The notes under the pieces: model-generated | The model's input: the letters and a program-made list of their open reading frames with translations, nothing else | Database searches by the model: none | What the model was told of the DNA's origin: nothing | Made by a program: the position numbers and the translations under genes | In this document: piece after piece, positions 38,301 through 50,802 of the stretch | Layout of the letters: the number at the start of each line of letters is the position of its first letter | Position numbering within the stretch: position 1 is the first letter of the stretch | Assembly: GCA_026261815.1 (NCBI GenBank) | Contig: JAMPIT010000894.1 | Span: 54,860,147 to 54,924,146, forward strand | Length of the DNA: 64,000 bases | Reading direction: 5' to 3' | Source of the DNA: Monarcha castaneiventris obscurior | Lineage: Eukaryota > Chordata > Aves > Passeriformes > Monarchidae

Positions 38301-40028
38301 GGTAGGGCAAAGACACTTTTGGCCCACAAGCAGAACACACTTTTTCAGTTATTGCCAAACATTTCAGCTGTGCTAGTCAATGTTTGTGATAAACTACACC
38401 TCTGTCTCATTCAAACAAGCATAATGGTACCATTTGGGGCTGTTAAAAATTACTACTAACAAATGTAGTTTTACTTACTTGAATTCCAGACTGATTTTGT
38501 TTAGGTACTGCACCACTATTTTGAAGGAATTGCAGATCTAATGCCTGTTTCTCGCTTTCCCTCTCCACCACAGCTGCAGCTCAGTTTGGCAGTAGCTTGT
38601 CCCGTGGAGCCGCACGGGATGGGCTATTGGGAATAATGAAGGGTGTACATTAATGTTGAATGTAAGTACCTGGCCAGTCCGAGGCAGATACGACATTTGA
38701 CGTGCTAATCCGTATCTATTTATTTTCCCACTGCGAGTCCTGGGGCGTGCCTGCTGCCTGAAGCAGCTCCCCTGGGAGCTTTCCTGGAGCACTCAGTCAG
38801 AGCCACACTGAGAGCCCTGTTGTTGTCCCCCCTTTCCTTTTCCCATGAGGATACTCGTGGCCGGGCACGCGGCGGATGTGTGGAGTAGAGCCCGGCTTTG
38901 TCCTTTGCTCAGGATGATCTCCTTTCCCCCTCTTATCTTTCATAACGAGATGTTTAGCCCCCTGAGAAAGATTGAGGCTGGATAAGTCAAAGTACAAGAA
39001 ACACTCTGGACATCTTCATCCTTTTAACTTTTCAGGTCATTCTTGCTGAGATCATGTAATTAGTTTTAGTGTGTAAATTAAATCTTAAATGCACTCAGTT
39101 GACTAAAAGGAGATGGATCCCTGTTACCTCCTTACAGAATATGTGTTTTTGGTTTTGTTTTGTTTTGTTTTATGGGCCTCTGATTCAGGCTCACGACTGC
39201 AGACAAAAAATACAATATGTGCCTGAAAAAAAAAAAAGACAAAAGAATTTTATAACATTGAAAACCTGAATAGCCTTTAATTCTTCAGTGCATTTTATGT
39301 AAAACAGGTTGGGTTTTTGTTTTGTTTTGGGGTTTTTTTGCCATGTGCATTTGTTCACATTTGTAAATGACTTAATGGAATTCTCACTTTATGTTTATTT
39401 GTGTAATGTGTATAAAATGGGTTTGTGACTTAAGCATATTCATATATGGTCAGTGGTTACTTTAATATTGTACTGCTGCTGGTAACTTTTGATGTAGAAC
39501 TTGCCTTTTGATGATAAAGTACCTCTAGGTTAGTCAGTGAGGGAAGGCTCTTGGAAAAAAACTGAATGTTCTCCAATGTTTTCTTAACATATTTGCAGAA
39601 GCTTTCAAAAGGAGTTTCAGTCAAACCTCTTGGCAGTACAGTATTCTTGTATTTGTTATTGTCTGTGTGTAGGTACTGGTACCTTTTTTTTTGTTTAAAA
39701 TGTTTTAAGTGTTGGCTTTAAAGTGAATTTATCTTTAGTATGATAGTAATATGAAAATTATAGGTTTTGTGTGCAGAGAATTTTTTTATAAAGTGCTTTG
39801 TAAAAAAAAAAAATGTATTCTAGCTTTCGCGGTACATATGTGTGATAACTTTAATATCCATGACAGTTAAGTGCAATTATTTCATCACTCTAAAAATGCT
39901 ATTTTTGTGTCGGTTACTGCAGGTGTTTTCATGTCTTTGCAAAGTGACACATTTTGATGCCTTCTTGATAAAGTGGTAGAATTTTTGTAGCTTTCTAGAA
40001 ACTTTGTATTCATACAGTATCGATTGAA

Positions 40029-40034
40029 AATAAA
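40029..40034 (+). terminator. TEAD1: Polyadenylation signal AATAAA, likely TEAD1 distal site
   Basis: AATAAA occurs in GATTGAAAATAAAGAAAATG. It is followed by U/GU-rich sequence (GTGTTTTGTGC, later GTTGGGTGTAG) suitable as a downstream element, so cleavage is expected at about 40045-40060. Sequence character changes to repeat-poor intergenic DNA after it. Confidence 0.7.
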
Positions 40035-40059
40035 GAAAATGAAAGTGTTTTGTGCATTT

Positions 40060-43000
40060 ATCATAATCTCTTACATCAATCTCTTCTTAATGTTGGGTGT
40101 AGCTTTCAAAAGCCTTTTCCAAAATAGCACAAGGCCAGACTTGCAGCAATACCTGTGTACCGTCCTAAAGGTGCAAAGGAGATCCAGCAGGATTTACAGA
40201 AACCTGGAGGGATGGCACTCGAGGCTGGCACATCTGGAAGCTGTGTTCCACAAAAAGTCCATCGTCTTCTTGCTGGTGTGTCTTCCTAGAGAAACAGTGG
40301 TGGATTTTATTGAAACATCATTTAAACCACACCATTACAATGGGAAAAGCCACCCATCTCTCTTAATTCCAGAGGTAGGAATGACCTGTTCAAAATAGTA
40401 CAGAATAAATGGTACAAATACATCATTAACTGGGCAACTAGAACTGGCTGTGGAGCACAGTGGTTATCTGAGGTTGTTTCCTCTAGAACACCGAGCTCTG
40501 TGGGAACTGAGGTCCTAAAATGGGCCGTATTTTCAAGAGACTCATTTCTTGTTTTTCTTAAACCACCTGCCTCTCAGCTAACAGCTGTACCTGGTATGAT
40601 GAGAGGATGAAACGGGATCAATTTGCCTCCTGCATTCACGAAGTGAAACCACCTAGCTAGGGGGAAAGAAAAAAAAAGAAAAAGAGAGTAAGAGGGATAT
40701 CCTGGATCAACTGAAATCAATGGGAAAACAACCAGGACTTGGTAGAGAAAAAAAAAGTGCATCTGGCTCATCTTCTGCTTCCATGGGGGAGCAGCAGCTT
40801 TTGAATAAACCACATACCCCTCCCACACTCCCCAGCTCTCCTTTGGGTGGCAGATGTTCCACTGCTATTTTTAAAATGCCAGCAGAGCACCCCCCCGTGT
40901 GCTAGATGAATGGGGTGAGAACAAGGCACAGATATGGTCTGTTTTGACCCTGTTTTCTCTTCTTTGTTCCCATTAAGTATATGGCTTCAGCCCTTTGAAG
41001 TGTGTTAGCTGTTTCAGAAGCAACCTGCTTCTTAATTAAGGTTCTGCTTCTTAATTAATTTAGGTTAAACCCATAAATCTTCCACCTTTGGGAAAATGTC
41101 ACGCAGCATTTCAGGCTGGGAGTCCCCATGTAGTGTCACCATCAGTTTGTGAAGGAGCTGGTTTCAGTGGGAGCCACAGCCCCTCCCTGACGAAGCGTGG
41201 GAGGGTTTGCATGAGCAGGGAACAAAGAAGCCAGACCAGCTAGAGCACAGAATCCATGTGTGGGCCACGGACTTTTCTCTGGATTTTAAATTTTTTTTAA
41301 GATACAGCCTATTTGACGCTACAAATCCAGGAGACATTTCATGCTCGCAAACCCACGAGTAAAAGGAGGGCTCAGAGCTCAGCAATGTGCTAGCAGATGT
41401 CTGCAGTCCCCACACGCAGCTCTAGCTGTTCATGCCAGCCCTGACCTTTTGCAGCCTCGCTGTTGTTGTGTGGGGCCCCTCGAGCAGGAGCAGCTGAACA
41501 ATCTGTTCCCCCAAACAGCGGCAGCCTCGCAATGTTCATAAATAATTACCTGCCTTGCAGGGAGGTGGGACGCTTGACTGGTTAATGGCTGTAAATTGTT
41601 CTAGGGTTGCTGATGTTCCCTGAGAGCTAGAGCTGTGCTGGGGACACTAGAAGCTGGTAAAGGCAGGTGGGAGTGGGTCGAGACACTGTAGTGAGAGTGG
41701 AGGGAAAAGGAAAATTGTGGAAACCCAGAGTGCAAGTGACTGGGAGAAAATAAGTAGCAGGGCATTGCTTTTCAAAGAAAACGAAAAGCTGAGGGCAGGA
41801 CAACAAAGGAAGAAGGGACGAAAAAGATCATTTAAAGACCACCACCATCAGAAAAATGTCCATCAGAAGAAGGCAGAAGAATCAGAGGAAAATATAAACT
41901 GCAACAAAACAGACAAACATTCCCCTAGGTAAATATAACTTGCTGCTTTTCGGTTTGGGGTATTTTTTCCCCTCCTGCATTACTTTTTATTAGCCCTTTC
42001 TAGTTTGGGGCATATCCTCTTCAAGCTTAAGGGAAAGGGCTGCTGGAGACCCTGTAGCCCCCCTGTCAGATGAGGAGCTGGCAGCTTTGTTTTGGAAAGA
42101 GGGAGAGAGAGAAAGCAAAATGAGCAATGGCCAGAAGAGTATCTGAAACAATCAGCTGAGCAAAGACACTTGAGTGCAAGTGACTGCTCTCAATTTATCC
42201 AGCACTGGGGATTTCTCAAGCCACCTTCTTTCTGCAAATGTGTGGGTTTGGGTGCATGCACAGGTATGTGTTTAGTTGATGAATTTCAAAAATACTGCTT
42301 TCTGTGCTGCTCACTCTGTCCTAGAGCTAAGAGCATAAATGTGTAACCTTCATGTTATCAAACGGGAGCAAAAAGCCAAAAAACAAATTTTTTTTCATAA
42401 ATCTGCTTCTAAACATCTTCATCAGCTTTAAGAGATGTCCACACACACAGGGAACGGGGAACAATTTTGGAGCCCTAGGCATTATAACTGTCCCCTAACT
42501 CTGTGAAGGCAGTGTCCCACTATGGATGGTGGTTGGGGCCACCAGAGAAAAAGGTGCAGTTGTGATTAATATGTACAAGTCCCTTTTCATTCCTCTTACT
42601 CGTACAGGTCAGTGAGAGGATTAGTCCTTGCCTTGCAGTGCACCTCAATGCTCTCTCCAGCCCAGACAGGGTATGGCAGCAGCTCCCAAGCTTACCCTCT
42701 GTTTGAGCAGAGCCCTGAGCTGCGTGAGCAGCTGACTTTGCCAGAGGGTTAACAAACTACAAACTGATTTTTTCTCCTGCCCCAAGCAGGTAAGTTTATT
42801 AGGCATATTTAAAGATACTTCTCAATTTTTTTTCTGTTGGCAGACACCAAAGAATAAGGGGTTTTTTTTCTAGACTTTTAAAAATTCCTTTCAGTTTAAA
42901 TCATATGTTCTCTGCAGTGTTATCAGAGATTTAATTTTTTTTTCCAAGACACTTGTCTTTTCTTATCCTTTCACCTGTGATGTTCAACTTCTGAGTGAGC

Positions 43001-43713
43001 AAATGTTCCTACTTGGCAAAATGGACAAGAACAGCATCCAGGTTATAACCCTTCTCTTTGGTACTTCCTTTTTGACACAGCTTTATGTTAGTTGAAGGGA
43101 ATGAAGGGGAAAATGGGGTCTTCTTATTGTTTGGCCTTTCCATTGGATTTAACATGAGCCCACGTGGAAAACTCAGGCAATGAAGGACTAGGTTCAACCA
43201 CACTGCACACATATCACAGCATTCCACAGCACAGAGAATTTAATGGCTTCTTTGTGAAATATCTGTATTGGTTTTACTATGGTTATGTTGTATTTTTGCT
43301 ATGTTTAATCTAAACTTTATCGCCAGAACACCACCATGGGTGGAAACTCAATGGTGCAGTTCACCTCGGAGTTAACAGCAATAAGGTGGGAGCCAGAGCA
43401 CCAGTCTCAGTAGGGTTCACACTCCCTATCTCCTGCAGGGATCTCCTGTTTGCAGGGAGGTGGTGGTGAGTAATAATTGGGAGGTGCCCCAAGGCTCGCC
43501 AGCGATAGGCTCTGGATAAGCAGGAAGGAATGGGGAGACGTGGGGGAGGAACCAGCAAACTCCAAACTTCCTGGCTTTGCTGGCCTGCTTTCACACACCT
43601 CCCAGATAACAAAGGACAGTGTCCTGTGAGCAGTGAATACATGAAAGAGGTGTCTTGAGATCTCAGACGGCCCCTCTCATTTTTGGAGAATCTTCCTCTC
43701 CAGCTGCCCCCTT
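40060..43713. other. Intergenic stretch, no gene seen
   Basis: No supported exon, RNA gene or element is seen. The 124-codon frame at 40024-40398 overlaps the poly-A signal and has no known sequence. The Lys-rich frame at 41717-41932 lies in purine-rich DNA. An (A)-rich purine patch lies near 40665. Confidence 0.7.
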
Positions 43714-44037
43714 CTCTGAAAGGCTGTTCCTTGATTACCAGGCTCCACAATTCCTCTGAAAGGCTATTCTTTGGTCACCAGGCTCCACAATTCCTCTGAA
43801 AGGCTGTTCCTTGATCACCAGGCTCCACAATTCCTCTGAAAGGCTGTTCCTTGATCACCAGGCTCCACAATTCCTCTGAAAGGCTATTCCCTGATCACCA
43901 GGCTCCACAATTCCTCTGAAAGGCTATTCCCTGATCACCAGGCTCCACAATTCCTCTGAAAGGCTATTCCCTGATCACCAGGCTCCACAATTCCTCTGAA
44001 AGGCTATTCCCTGATCACCAGGCTCCACAATTCCTCT
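43714..44037. repeat. 40-bp minisatellite, about eight copies
   Basis: GGCTCCACAA recurs exactly every 40 bp at 43741, 43781, 43821, 43861, 43901, 43941, 43981 and 44021. The unit contains CTGAAAGGCTGTTCCTTGATCACCAGG. Variants (GCTATTCC versus GCTGTTCC, TTGATCACC versus CTGATCACC) are grouped, with the later copies nearly identical, which shows stepwise amplification. Confidence 0.97.
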
Positions 44038-47000
44038 TCACTGCAGGGCATGTAGAGGGCTCAGACAGAGCCAGGGCATCAGCTTCGCTTTTTTTTTTTT
44101 CCATGCAAACAAAACATCTTCCCACTAAGAACATCAGTGCTGGAAGCAGTACAAATGTAACAAGAAGTCCGAGAGAGCAAGGCTAAGGGCTCAAGAGCCA
44201 CTGGGAGGACACACACACACACAGGTGGTCAGGAAGGCTCTCCATGTATCCTGCTCTAGGCCAGTGTGGTTTCTCAGCTTGGGAGGAGGTGGGAGGAAAA
44301 CCCTCTACCCCTGCAACCTGTAGCACCAAGGGAATAAGTACAAGCACAGTGGAGACATTAGCTTGAAGGTACTGGAATAGTAATGGAAAGGAAGAATCAG
44401 CCATAGGGATTAGCCATGATGTGAAGATGAAGCTGGTGAAGCAGGAGATACGGTAAAGGCTGTTCCAGTGAGCTGCAGAGGAGAAGGATTTTCCACCACT
44501 TCTGGTCAGACACATAAAAAGGCAGAGCCAAAATCAGTGTTGGTCAGCTGGAGGCAGCTGGAAATGTATCAAAGAAAGAGGAATGAACCCAGAGGACCTG
44601 CCTGAGGAAAGAGTACAGGGTGCTCATTATTATGAGTTAATATGTATATGGCCAATAAGCTGGTAGGAAACCACTGAGTGGTGGAAGGGGAGAAGAACAT
44701 CAGATAATAGCTGAAATACTGAGAGAAGAGGTGCAGAGCTCTCTGTGTTTGGGTGGATGGATAGTTGTAAGTGACCACTGCCAACGTCAGAAGTTTCTGC
44801 ACACATTAGGCTTTCTTGGGTGTGTCCGTGCATGGGAAAGCTGTGGATGCAGCAGCAGACAGATTTACAGATAAGAAAGATCTGGGAGAGAGCGGAGAAT
44901 TAAAGATCAGGGCTGCCCACAGGTTTCCTGTGAAGGGAGATAGATGGGAGGTCGAGGGGGGCAAGGAAACGAAAGCCATGGAGATAGCACTGCACAGCCC
45001 AGACTTGTGGAGCGTCTGTCTGCTCCAGCAACCAGCCCCTCCTGCCTAGGACAGCGTGTGGAGGCTGCTGCTGTCTGCAGAACAGGGGAACGGGGCAGTG
45101 GTGAGGCTGACAGCCCTCCAGACACACACTCAGGGCTGAGGAAACGAGACGTCACCGGGAGCTCGTGTTCGGCCGCCTGCTGACAGGACAGACGAGTATT
45201 TCTGCGTAAGAGATGGTCACGATTACAGAGGAGATCTCTGGCTTTGCCACCCTCAGAGCGCCCAAATAACAGGCATGCAATCAGGCAGTGGGGAGTGGGG
45301 GTGCCCAGTTCCTTTAACAAATAGAGGCATTCTGTATAATATTTTAGCTTTTTTGTTCAAAGGTTAAATACAAAGATGCTGTTCAGCCATTAGAAAAGTA
45401 CCCGATGAGAAGCTGGAAGTCTGGACTCAGAGCATGTGCTGCTCAGCTCTGCTGAAAACTAGGAAACAGCCCTGGTGTTGAGAGTGTGCACAGCCCCACA
45501 CAGGGGGGAAATATAGGAAATATGTAGGAAAATATAGTATAGGAAATGCTAGGAAAAGAGAGGTCATGGCAAGAGTCAAAGGAGTAGAAGCTTCTCTGCC
45601 AGCAAGTGGATGAAAAAGCTTGAAAGTCAGACCAAGAAACAAGCCAGCATGTCTTTAAAAGAAACATTCATTCTTCCATCCTTCCATTTCAAGATTGTAT
45701 CAATCCCTGTGATAACTGGATTTATCTCTCCCTATGATAACATAGTTTTGTGTTTATATGAAGAACCAGTTTGTGATCCGAACGTCTGACAAGGTCCCTC
45801 AGCCAGGAGCCCAGAATTTTCTCCTCACTGAAGAGGCCCAGACAATTGGGGATGCCCAGGGAAAGGACGTGGCCCAAGCCAATGCTGTACCCTAAAGGAT
45901 TCTGCTGTGTGCTGCTGCACAGCAGTGTCAGGGGGAGCACAGGGTGGCACTGAGGCTCATCAGGCCCTGCTGTGCTCATTTCATGGCTGCAGAGTGTCTC
46001 AATCTGTTTACCTGCAAGTACCAGGTATAACCAGGTTAGATAAGAGCATTACCACCATATGTAACCTTTGGACTTTGGCTCGAGGCTTCTACTTTCCCTT
46101 CTGGAGAGAACATGTCGTATTTCACTGTCTGCTTTATTTCTTCCTCCCTTATTGCAGTTGTGCTCAGTACCCCACACAGATTGATTTTCCTGGAGGCACA
46201 AACAAGCAGATAGAATCTAGAGGACGTTTAAATAAAGGGAATCATTGTAAATGGTCTTTGAATTAATAAATATATATAAAGATAAATAAGAGACACAGAG
46301 ATATATAGCACATATAGATTGTACAAACAAATCATGACCCATCTGTTCGGTGTGCTCGTTTATGTGTGCCCGCCGTGCTAGGATATCCTGGAAAGCAATA
46401 GGGCTTTCTGGACACACTTGGGATCCCAGCTGGGATACAGGAAATTTGCCACAACATCAAGTGATTGAAGGATGGATCCCAAGATAATAAAGCATGCCCA
46501 ATTGGAAGAGTTTACCCTAAAAAGAATACCTAAAAGGCATAGTCTACCTTCTCAGCTAACTAAATTCAAGCTGACAGAATATGCACTTCCACTGTAGCCA
46601 CTACTAATTAGCAGAAGAGAAAAGAACTACCAATTTGGAGATGCTGCTGACCTGTAGGCAGAGGCAGTCACTGATTTTTAAGAGATCCTTAAGTTCTCAC
46701 CTTTCTTCCCCTCTCCCATATTCCTGCCAGCCACTTACCCTCCTTTGATCTACTGTAAACCTGGAAGGCTGTCTCCCTTCTCCTATTTGGATCTGTGTTC
46801 AGAAAGAAGAGCTGCAGCATTTATCATGAACAACTGTGTACAGCAACTCCTTCTGAGTTAGAATTAGTCCATCCTTTGGAGATGGACTTATTCCTTCCTG
46901 CCTAATTAAGAGAATATCAAATAGAACTCTCAATAAAAGGGATTCGGTAAGATTCTTGGTAAAATTTTTGGACTTCTCAGTCTTCTCTAGTGCACAGTCT

Positions 47001-49680
47001 GAATACATAAAGTAGAAATTCATCCATCAATATAAATTAGGCACCAAGATTGGAATGATTTGATTCACCTGAACAAAAATTACAAAAATGCCTGTTTGTG
47101 CTCCCCTTTCTTGCTGTCATCTGGTTCAGCAACCCAGTTTGGCACTTGGCAACAGCTTGTATCTGTTACCCCAGTCTATCTGTATTTTTAGGAAGCTACC
47201 AGTATGAGCAAAGCAATACATTGTCTTCCCCATTCTCTTCCAAAGCTCTCCTCGGCACCAGCAGCATCTCCCTGTCACTTTCTGTTGCTAAATCAATTAA
47301 ACATTCAGCTCTGCTGAAAAGAGGGAAAACCAGTTACTATAACATCTTGACTTCTGCTAATTCTATTTCAGGTCAATTGCTTATTTCACCGTATTTCTTC
47401 ACTGCCAGTACAGTGAGCCATGCCCTCCCCTGGCTTCAATCTGAATTCTCTGTCACCTGGCCTGTGTGATACCCTGCTCACATAAAATGGCAGAGGCTCT
47501 GCCTCTGCTGGAGGCCTCTGTGAACAAACAGAAATTTAAAGCACCAATTTATTCCAGCTTTACTCCCAGCTACTGGTGAAGGTAGGTCACTGGAGGAGAC
47601 TGACCTCAATTTTAGTCAGACTATCCCCGTAGCCCTCCAAGATCAAGGCCAAATGCCACAGATGCTGGCCCTGGAAGAGATGCTCTGTGGCTTTGCCAGC
47701 CTGGGAATACAGCTGTGCATGAGATGGTTTAAAAGCTGAGTGGGGCACCTCGATTGAATTACACAGTTCAAGGGAAACTAGGACTACTAAGCATATAGAA
47801 ACCATCTGACTCTCTACAGAAAAGTTATTACTCAAAAGGTTTTTGTACTTACCAAATAATCTGATCTCTGCTTAGTGCAAAAGGGTTTTCCTTTCCCTTT
47901 GAACTGAATTTCAATGTGTCCTTGCATGAAGAACATAATGAATTACATGCCTACGGCAAGTGCTGTTTGAAGCACTGTCCTTTATTCCTAGAGTCATTTC
48001 CAAGAAAGGTGAAGCACCTCTGGTTTTATCACAGATCCCCTCTACAGCATCACTTTTTGCTCAAGGGATGACACTTGGGTGGGCAGGATTTAGCACAAAC
48101 ACAGCCTGGTGAATGTCCCCTCTCTCAGCCAGGCAGGTGGGAGTTGTGCCTCACTGGAGGCATGACAGGGTCTGTAACCTGAAGGCAGAGCACAGAATTT
48201 TAGGAGGGCTGCGAGGCACAAATCCAAAGATCCATTCCTTCACCTCCCAAAGGTGTGCAAAGATAAACACCAAAGAGACAGATCGTGCTGGTGGTGTCGG
48301 TGCTGCAGAAATGTAACTGTCCAAGTTAAAATACAAAAGCTTACTTGTATGAAAAAAATCCCACCCTCAGGGAAGCAAGGCATTTGAAAGTGATTATCAG
48401 GCATGCAGCTCATTTTCAGTGGCTGGCAACTCACCCTGGGCATTTCTTGTGCGGCCCAAACATGGCCTCACAAGCAAAACACAAAATGTCATTTTGGCTC
48501 TTTTTGGGGTGTCATCCAGGAAGGGCCCCTCATGTTCACACCTTCCAAATCCCTGACTGGTTGGATGCAGAAAGCTTCCCAGGCCCAGTGCTACCAGGCC
48601 ACTCAGGGCAGGGTGGCAGCAGCGTGGGCAGCCTGTGCAAGGGGCCAGGCTCTTACCAGCATCTCTTAGGCACTAGATGTCTGATGTCTCCCTGCCACTC
48701 CACCCTGAGGCCCAGGGAAGCATCACTACTTTTCCAGCTCTGCCTTTACTGAATAACTCAGCTAATAACATCAGGTGAAGCAGTGATTTTCTGATGTTTG
48801 GCCAAGCTCTTAACGTTGTCCTCCTAGCACATTTTAACAAGTACAGGCAGGTCTGGGTGTTAGTCATATTTCTACAAACACAGCGGTGGTTATTTCTCTC
48901 TATTTCTTTTCTATCTGAGCCATTTTACTGGGCTTCAAAGCAGTCAGTGGAAACAGATGTGTGAATGTTATAAAATTATGCTGCTGCATCAGGGGTTTTT
49001 TATGGCTTTGTGTAAGTTGTATGTCAAAAGACACTTCAGGCCAGAGGGCCAAGTTCTTTGCATTGAGAGAAGTTACCATAGGGAATTACAATTTGTGAAA
49101 CAAGAACCCAGTCTTACCCAGATTAAAAAATAAAAACCAAAATAAAATAAAATAAAATAAAATAAATAGTAAAATACAACTCTCTACCCTGACCTAATTT
49201 CAGTTCCATGTATACATAAGCTATTCCACAGTCTCCAAATGGATGCTGGTGGGGCTGGTGGTACATCTGAAAGCACACAGCTTCAATACTTTATCACCTT
49301 CTCACTGCTCAACAGGTGGCCCTGGTACCATTAACTACATCCTGGAGAGGGGCCCTGTGGGATGTGAATCCTTCAGGAGCAGGTATTTATTTTCCTGGGG
49401 CTCCTCTGAACAGCAGCTCAGCCTGCAGCCCCCTGCAAGGCCTTTGTTACTCAAAGGCTTGTTTGAGTAAAGTTCTCAGTAAAATTCTCACTTTTTATGC
49501 CTCCTAGGCTTGAACTGGAGGGTGGTACACGCTGTGTTTCTGAAGGAAGTCTTGCAGTAAGCCCTATTTTTGGGCAAAATATCTCACCACTCCTTCAGCT
49601 CACTTCTATCAGCTGTTTGTGTAGGATGTGCTTTGAGAAACGCGGGGAAATATCCCATTTCTTCCCGCTGCGCAAGTCCG
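44038..49680. other. Intergenic stretch, no gene seen
   Basis: I found no exon with recognisable protein similarity and no RNA gene. There is a short A-rich imperfect repeat (GGAAATAT-like) near 45506-45557 and an (AATAA)n run near 49139. Open frames on both strands are short and overlapping. Confidence 0.65.
49139..49166. repeat. (AAAAT)n microsatellite
   Basis: About five tandem AAAAT units in an A-rich patch. Confidence 0.9.
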
Positions 49681-49689
49681 AGTGACTGG

Positions 49690-50123
49690 CTGGGCTGTGC
49701 TGGCTTTGCACGGAGCAAACACAGAACTCCTTCAGGAATGGGCAGGATTAGCGACGGGCTCTGGATGGAGGGCGCCGCGTACCCCGCCCGCCGCTTTGTG
49801 GCCCCGCGGGCTGCGGGGGTCGCCACAGCCGGGCCCGGGCTGCCAGAGCAGAGACAGATTGCAGAGCCCCGGCCGGGCCGGGCGAGCGGCCTGCGGAGCA
49901 TGGGCAGCCTTTGTGTGGGACGGCGGGGCTCACGGAGAGGGTGCGGCCGCTGGCCGGGCCCGCAGACATGTGCGGAGCAGAGCAGAGCAGAGCAGAGCAG
50001 AGCAGAGCAGAGCGCCATATGGCAACTGGGGGCTGTCCCGGCGCAGATGCCCAGGGCTTTGTTCGGGATCCGGCACGGCCCTCCCGCATCCGCTGCTGGC
50101 AGCTCCCCCAGCGCCGGGCGCCA
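49690..50123. promoter_or_regulatory. CpG-rich island, candidate promoter or enhancer
   Basis: The DNA changes abruptly from AT-rich to GC-rich with many CpG, for example GGGCGCCGCGTACCCCGCCCGCCGC and CGGGCCGGGCGAGCGGCC. It contains GC-box-like CCCGCCC, a GCCATATGGC palindrome (50014-50023) and a run of AGAGC. It precedes the 19-bp minisatellite. No coding exon is recognisable. A CpG-island promoter for a non-coding RNA is possible; isolated GC-rich satellite seeding is the alternative. Confidence 0.35.
49976..50013. repeat. (AGAGC)n pentanucleotide microsatellite
   Basis: About seven to eight perfect tandem AGAGC units within the CpG-rich island. Confidence 0.95.
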
Positions 50124-50802
50124 GGCATTCCTGGTGCTGCCTGGCATTCCTGGTGCTGCCTGGCATTCCCGGTGCTGCCCGGCATTCCCGGTGCCGCCCG
50201 GCATTCCCGGTGCCGCCCGGCATTCCCGGTGCTGCCCGGCATTCCCGGTGCCGCCCGGCATTTCTGGTGCCGCCCGGCATTCCCGGTGCCGCCTGGCATC
50301 CCTGGGGCTGCCCGGCATTCCCGGTGCTGCCCGGCATTCCCGGTGCCGCCTGGCATTCCCGGTGCCGCCTGGCATTCCTGGTGCTGCCCGGCATCCCTGG
50401 TGCTGCCTGGCATTCCTGGTGCTGCCTGGCATTGTGGTGCTGCCCGGCATTGTGGTGCTGCCCGGCAATCCCGGTGCCGCCCGGCATCCCTGGTGCTGCC
50501 CGGCATTCCCGGTGCTGCCTGGCATTCCCGGTGCTGCCCGGCATTGTGGTGCTGCCCGGCAATCCCGGTGCCGCCCGGCATCCCTGGTGCTGCCCGGCAT
50601 TCCCGGTGCTGCCTGGCATTCCCGGTGCTGCCCGGCACTGTGGTGCTGCCTGGCATTCCCGGTGCTGCCCGGCACTGTGGTGCCGCCTGGCATTCCCGGT
50701 GCCGCCTGGCAATCCCGGTGCTGCCCGGCATTCCTGGTGCTGCCCGGCATTCCTGGTGCTGCCCGGCATTCCCGATGCTGCCCGGCATTCCTGGTGCCGC
50801 CC
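50124..50802. repeat. GC-rich 19-bp minisatellite, about 36 copies
   Basis: The unit is GGCATTCCCGGTGCTGCCC, with C/T variants at a few CpG positions and an 18-bp variant GGCATTGTGGTGCTGCCC. Because 19 is not a multiple of three and the unit has no stop in any frame, long open frames (up to 434 codons) run through it on both strands and repeat every 19 residues (for example PGIPGAARHSRCCPAFPV). A higher-order block of five units (94 bp) is duplicated: CGGCAATCCC at 50464 recurs at 50558. The frames are artefacts of the repeat. Confidence 0.97.

Larger units (their letters stand above)
34356..40055 (+). other. TEAD1: TEAD1 3' untranslated region, about 5.7 kb
   Basis: AT-rich sequence without recognised interspersed repeats runs from the stop codon to an AATAAA signal at 40029. 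A multi-kilobase 3' UTR is known for vertebrate TEAD1. It contains AU-rich stretches just after the stop (TATTTATATATA, 34362), a miR-124-type seed match GTGCCTT (37280), a miR-203-type match CATTTCA with extended pairing (38360), a GTTTT repeat (39152) and a small basic ORF (35241). Shorter isoforms using earlier signals are possible but not resolvable from the sequence alone. Confidence 0.75.

Noticed and set aside
40024..40398. 124-codon frame with a hydrophobic N-terminus just after TEAD1
   Set aside because: Its start overlaps the TEAD1 poly-A signal, the sequence is unfamiliar, and no promoter or splice context supports it.
41717..41932. 71-codon Lys-rich frame
   Set aside because: Purine-rich DNA gives Lys/Glu/Arg-rich peptides by chance; no domain or conservation evidence.
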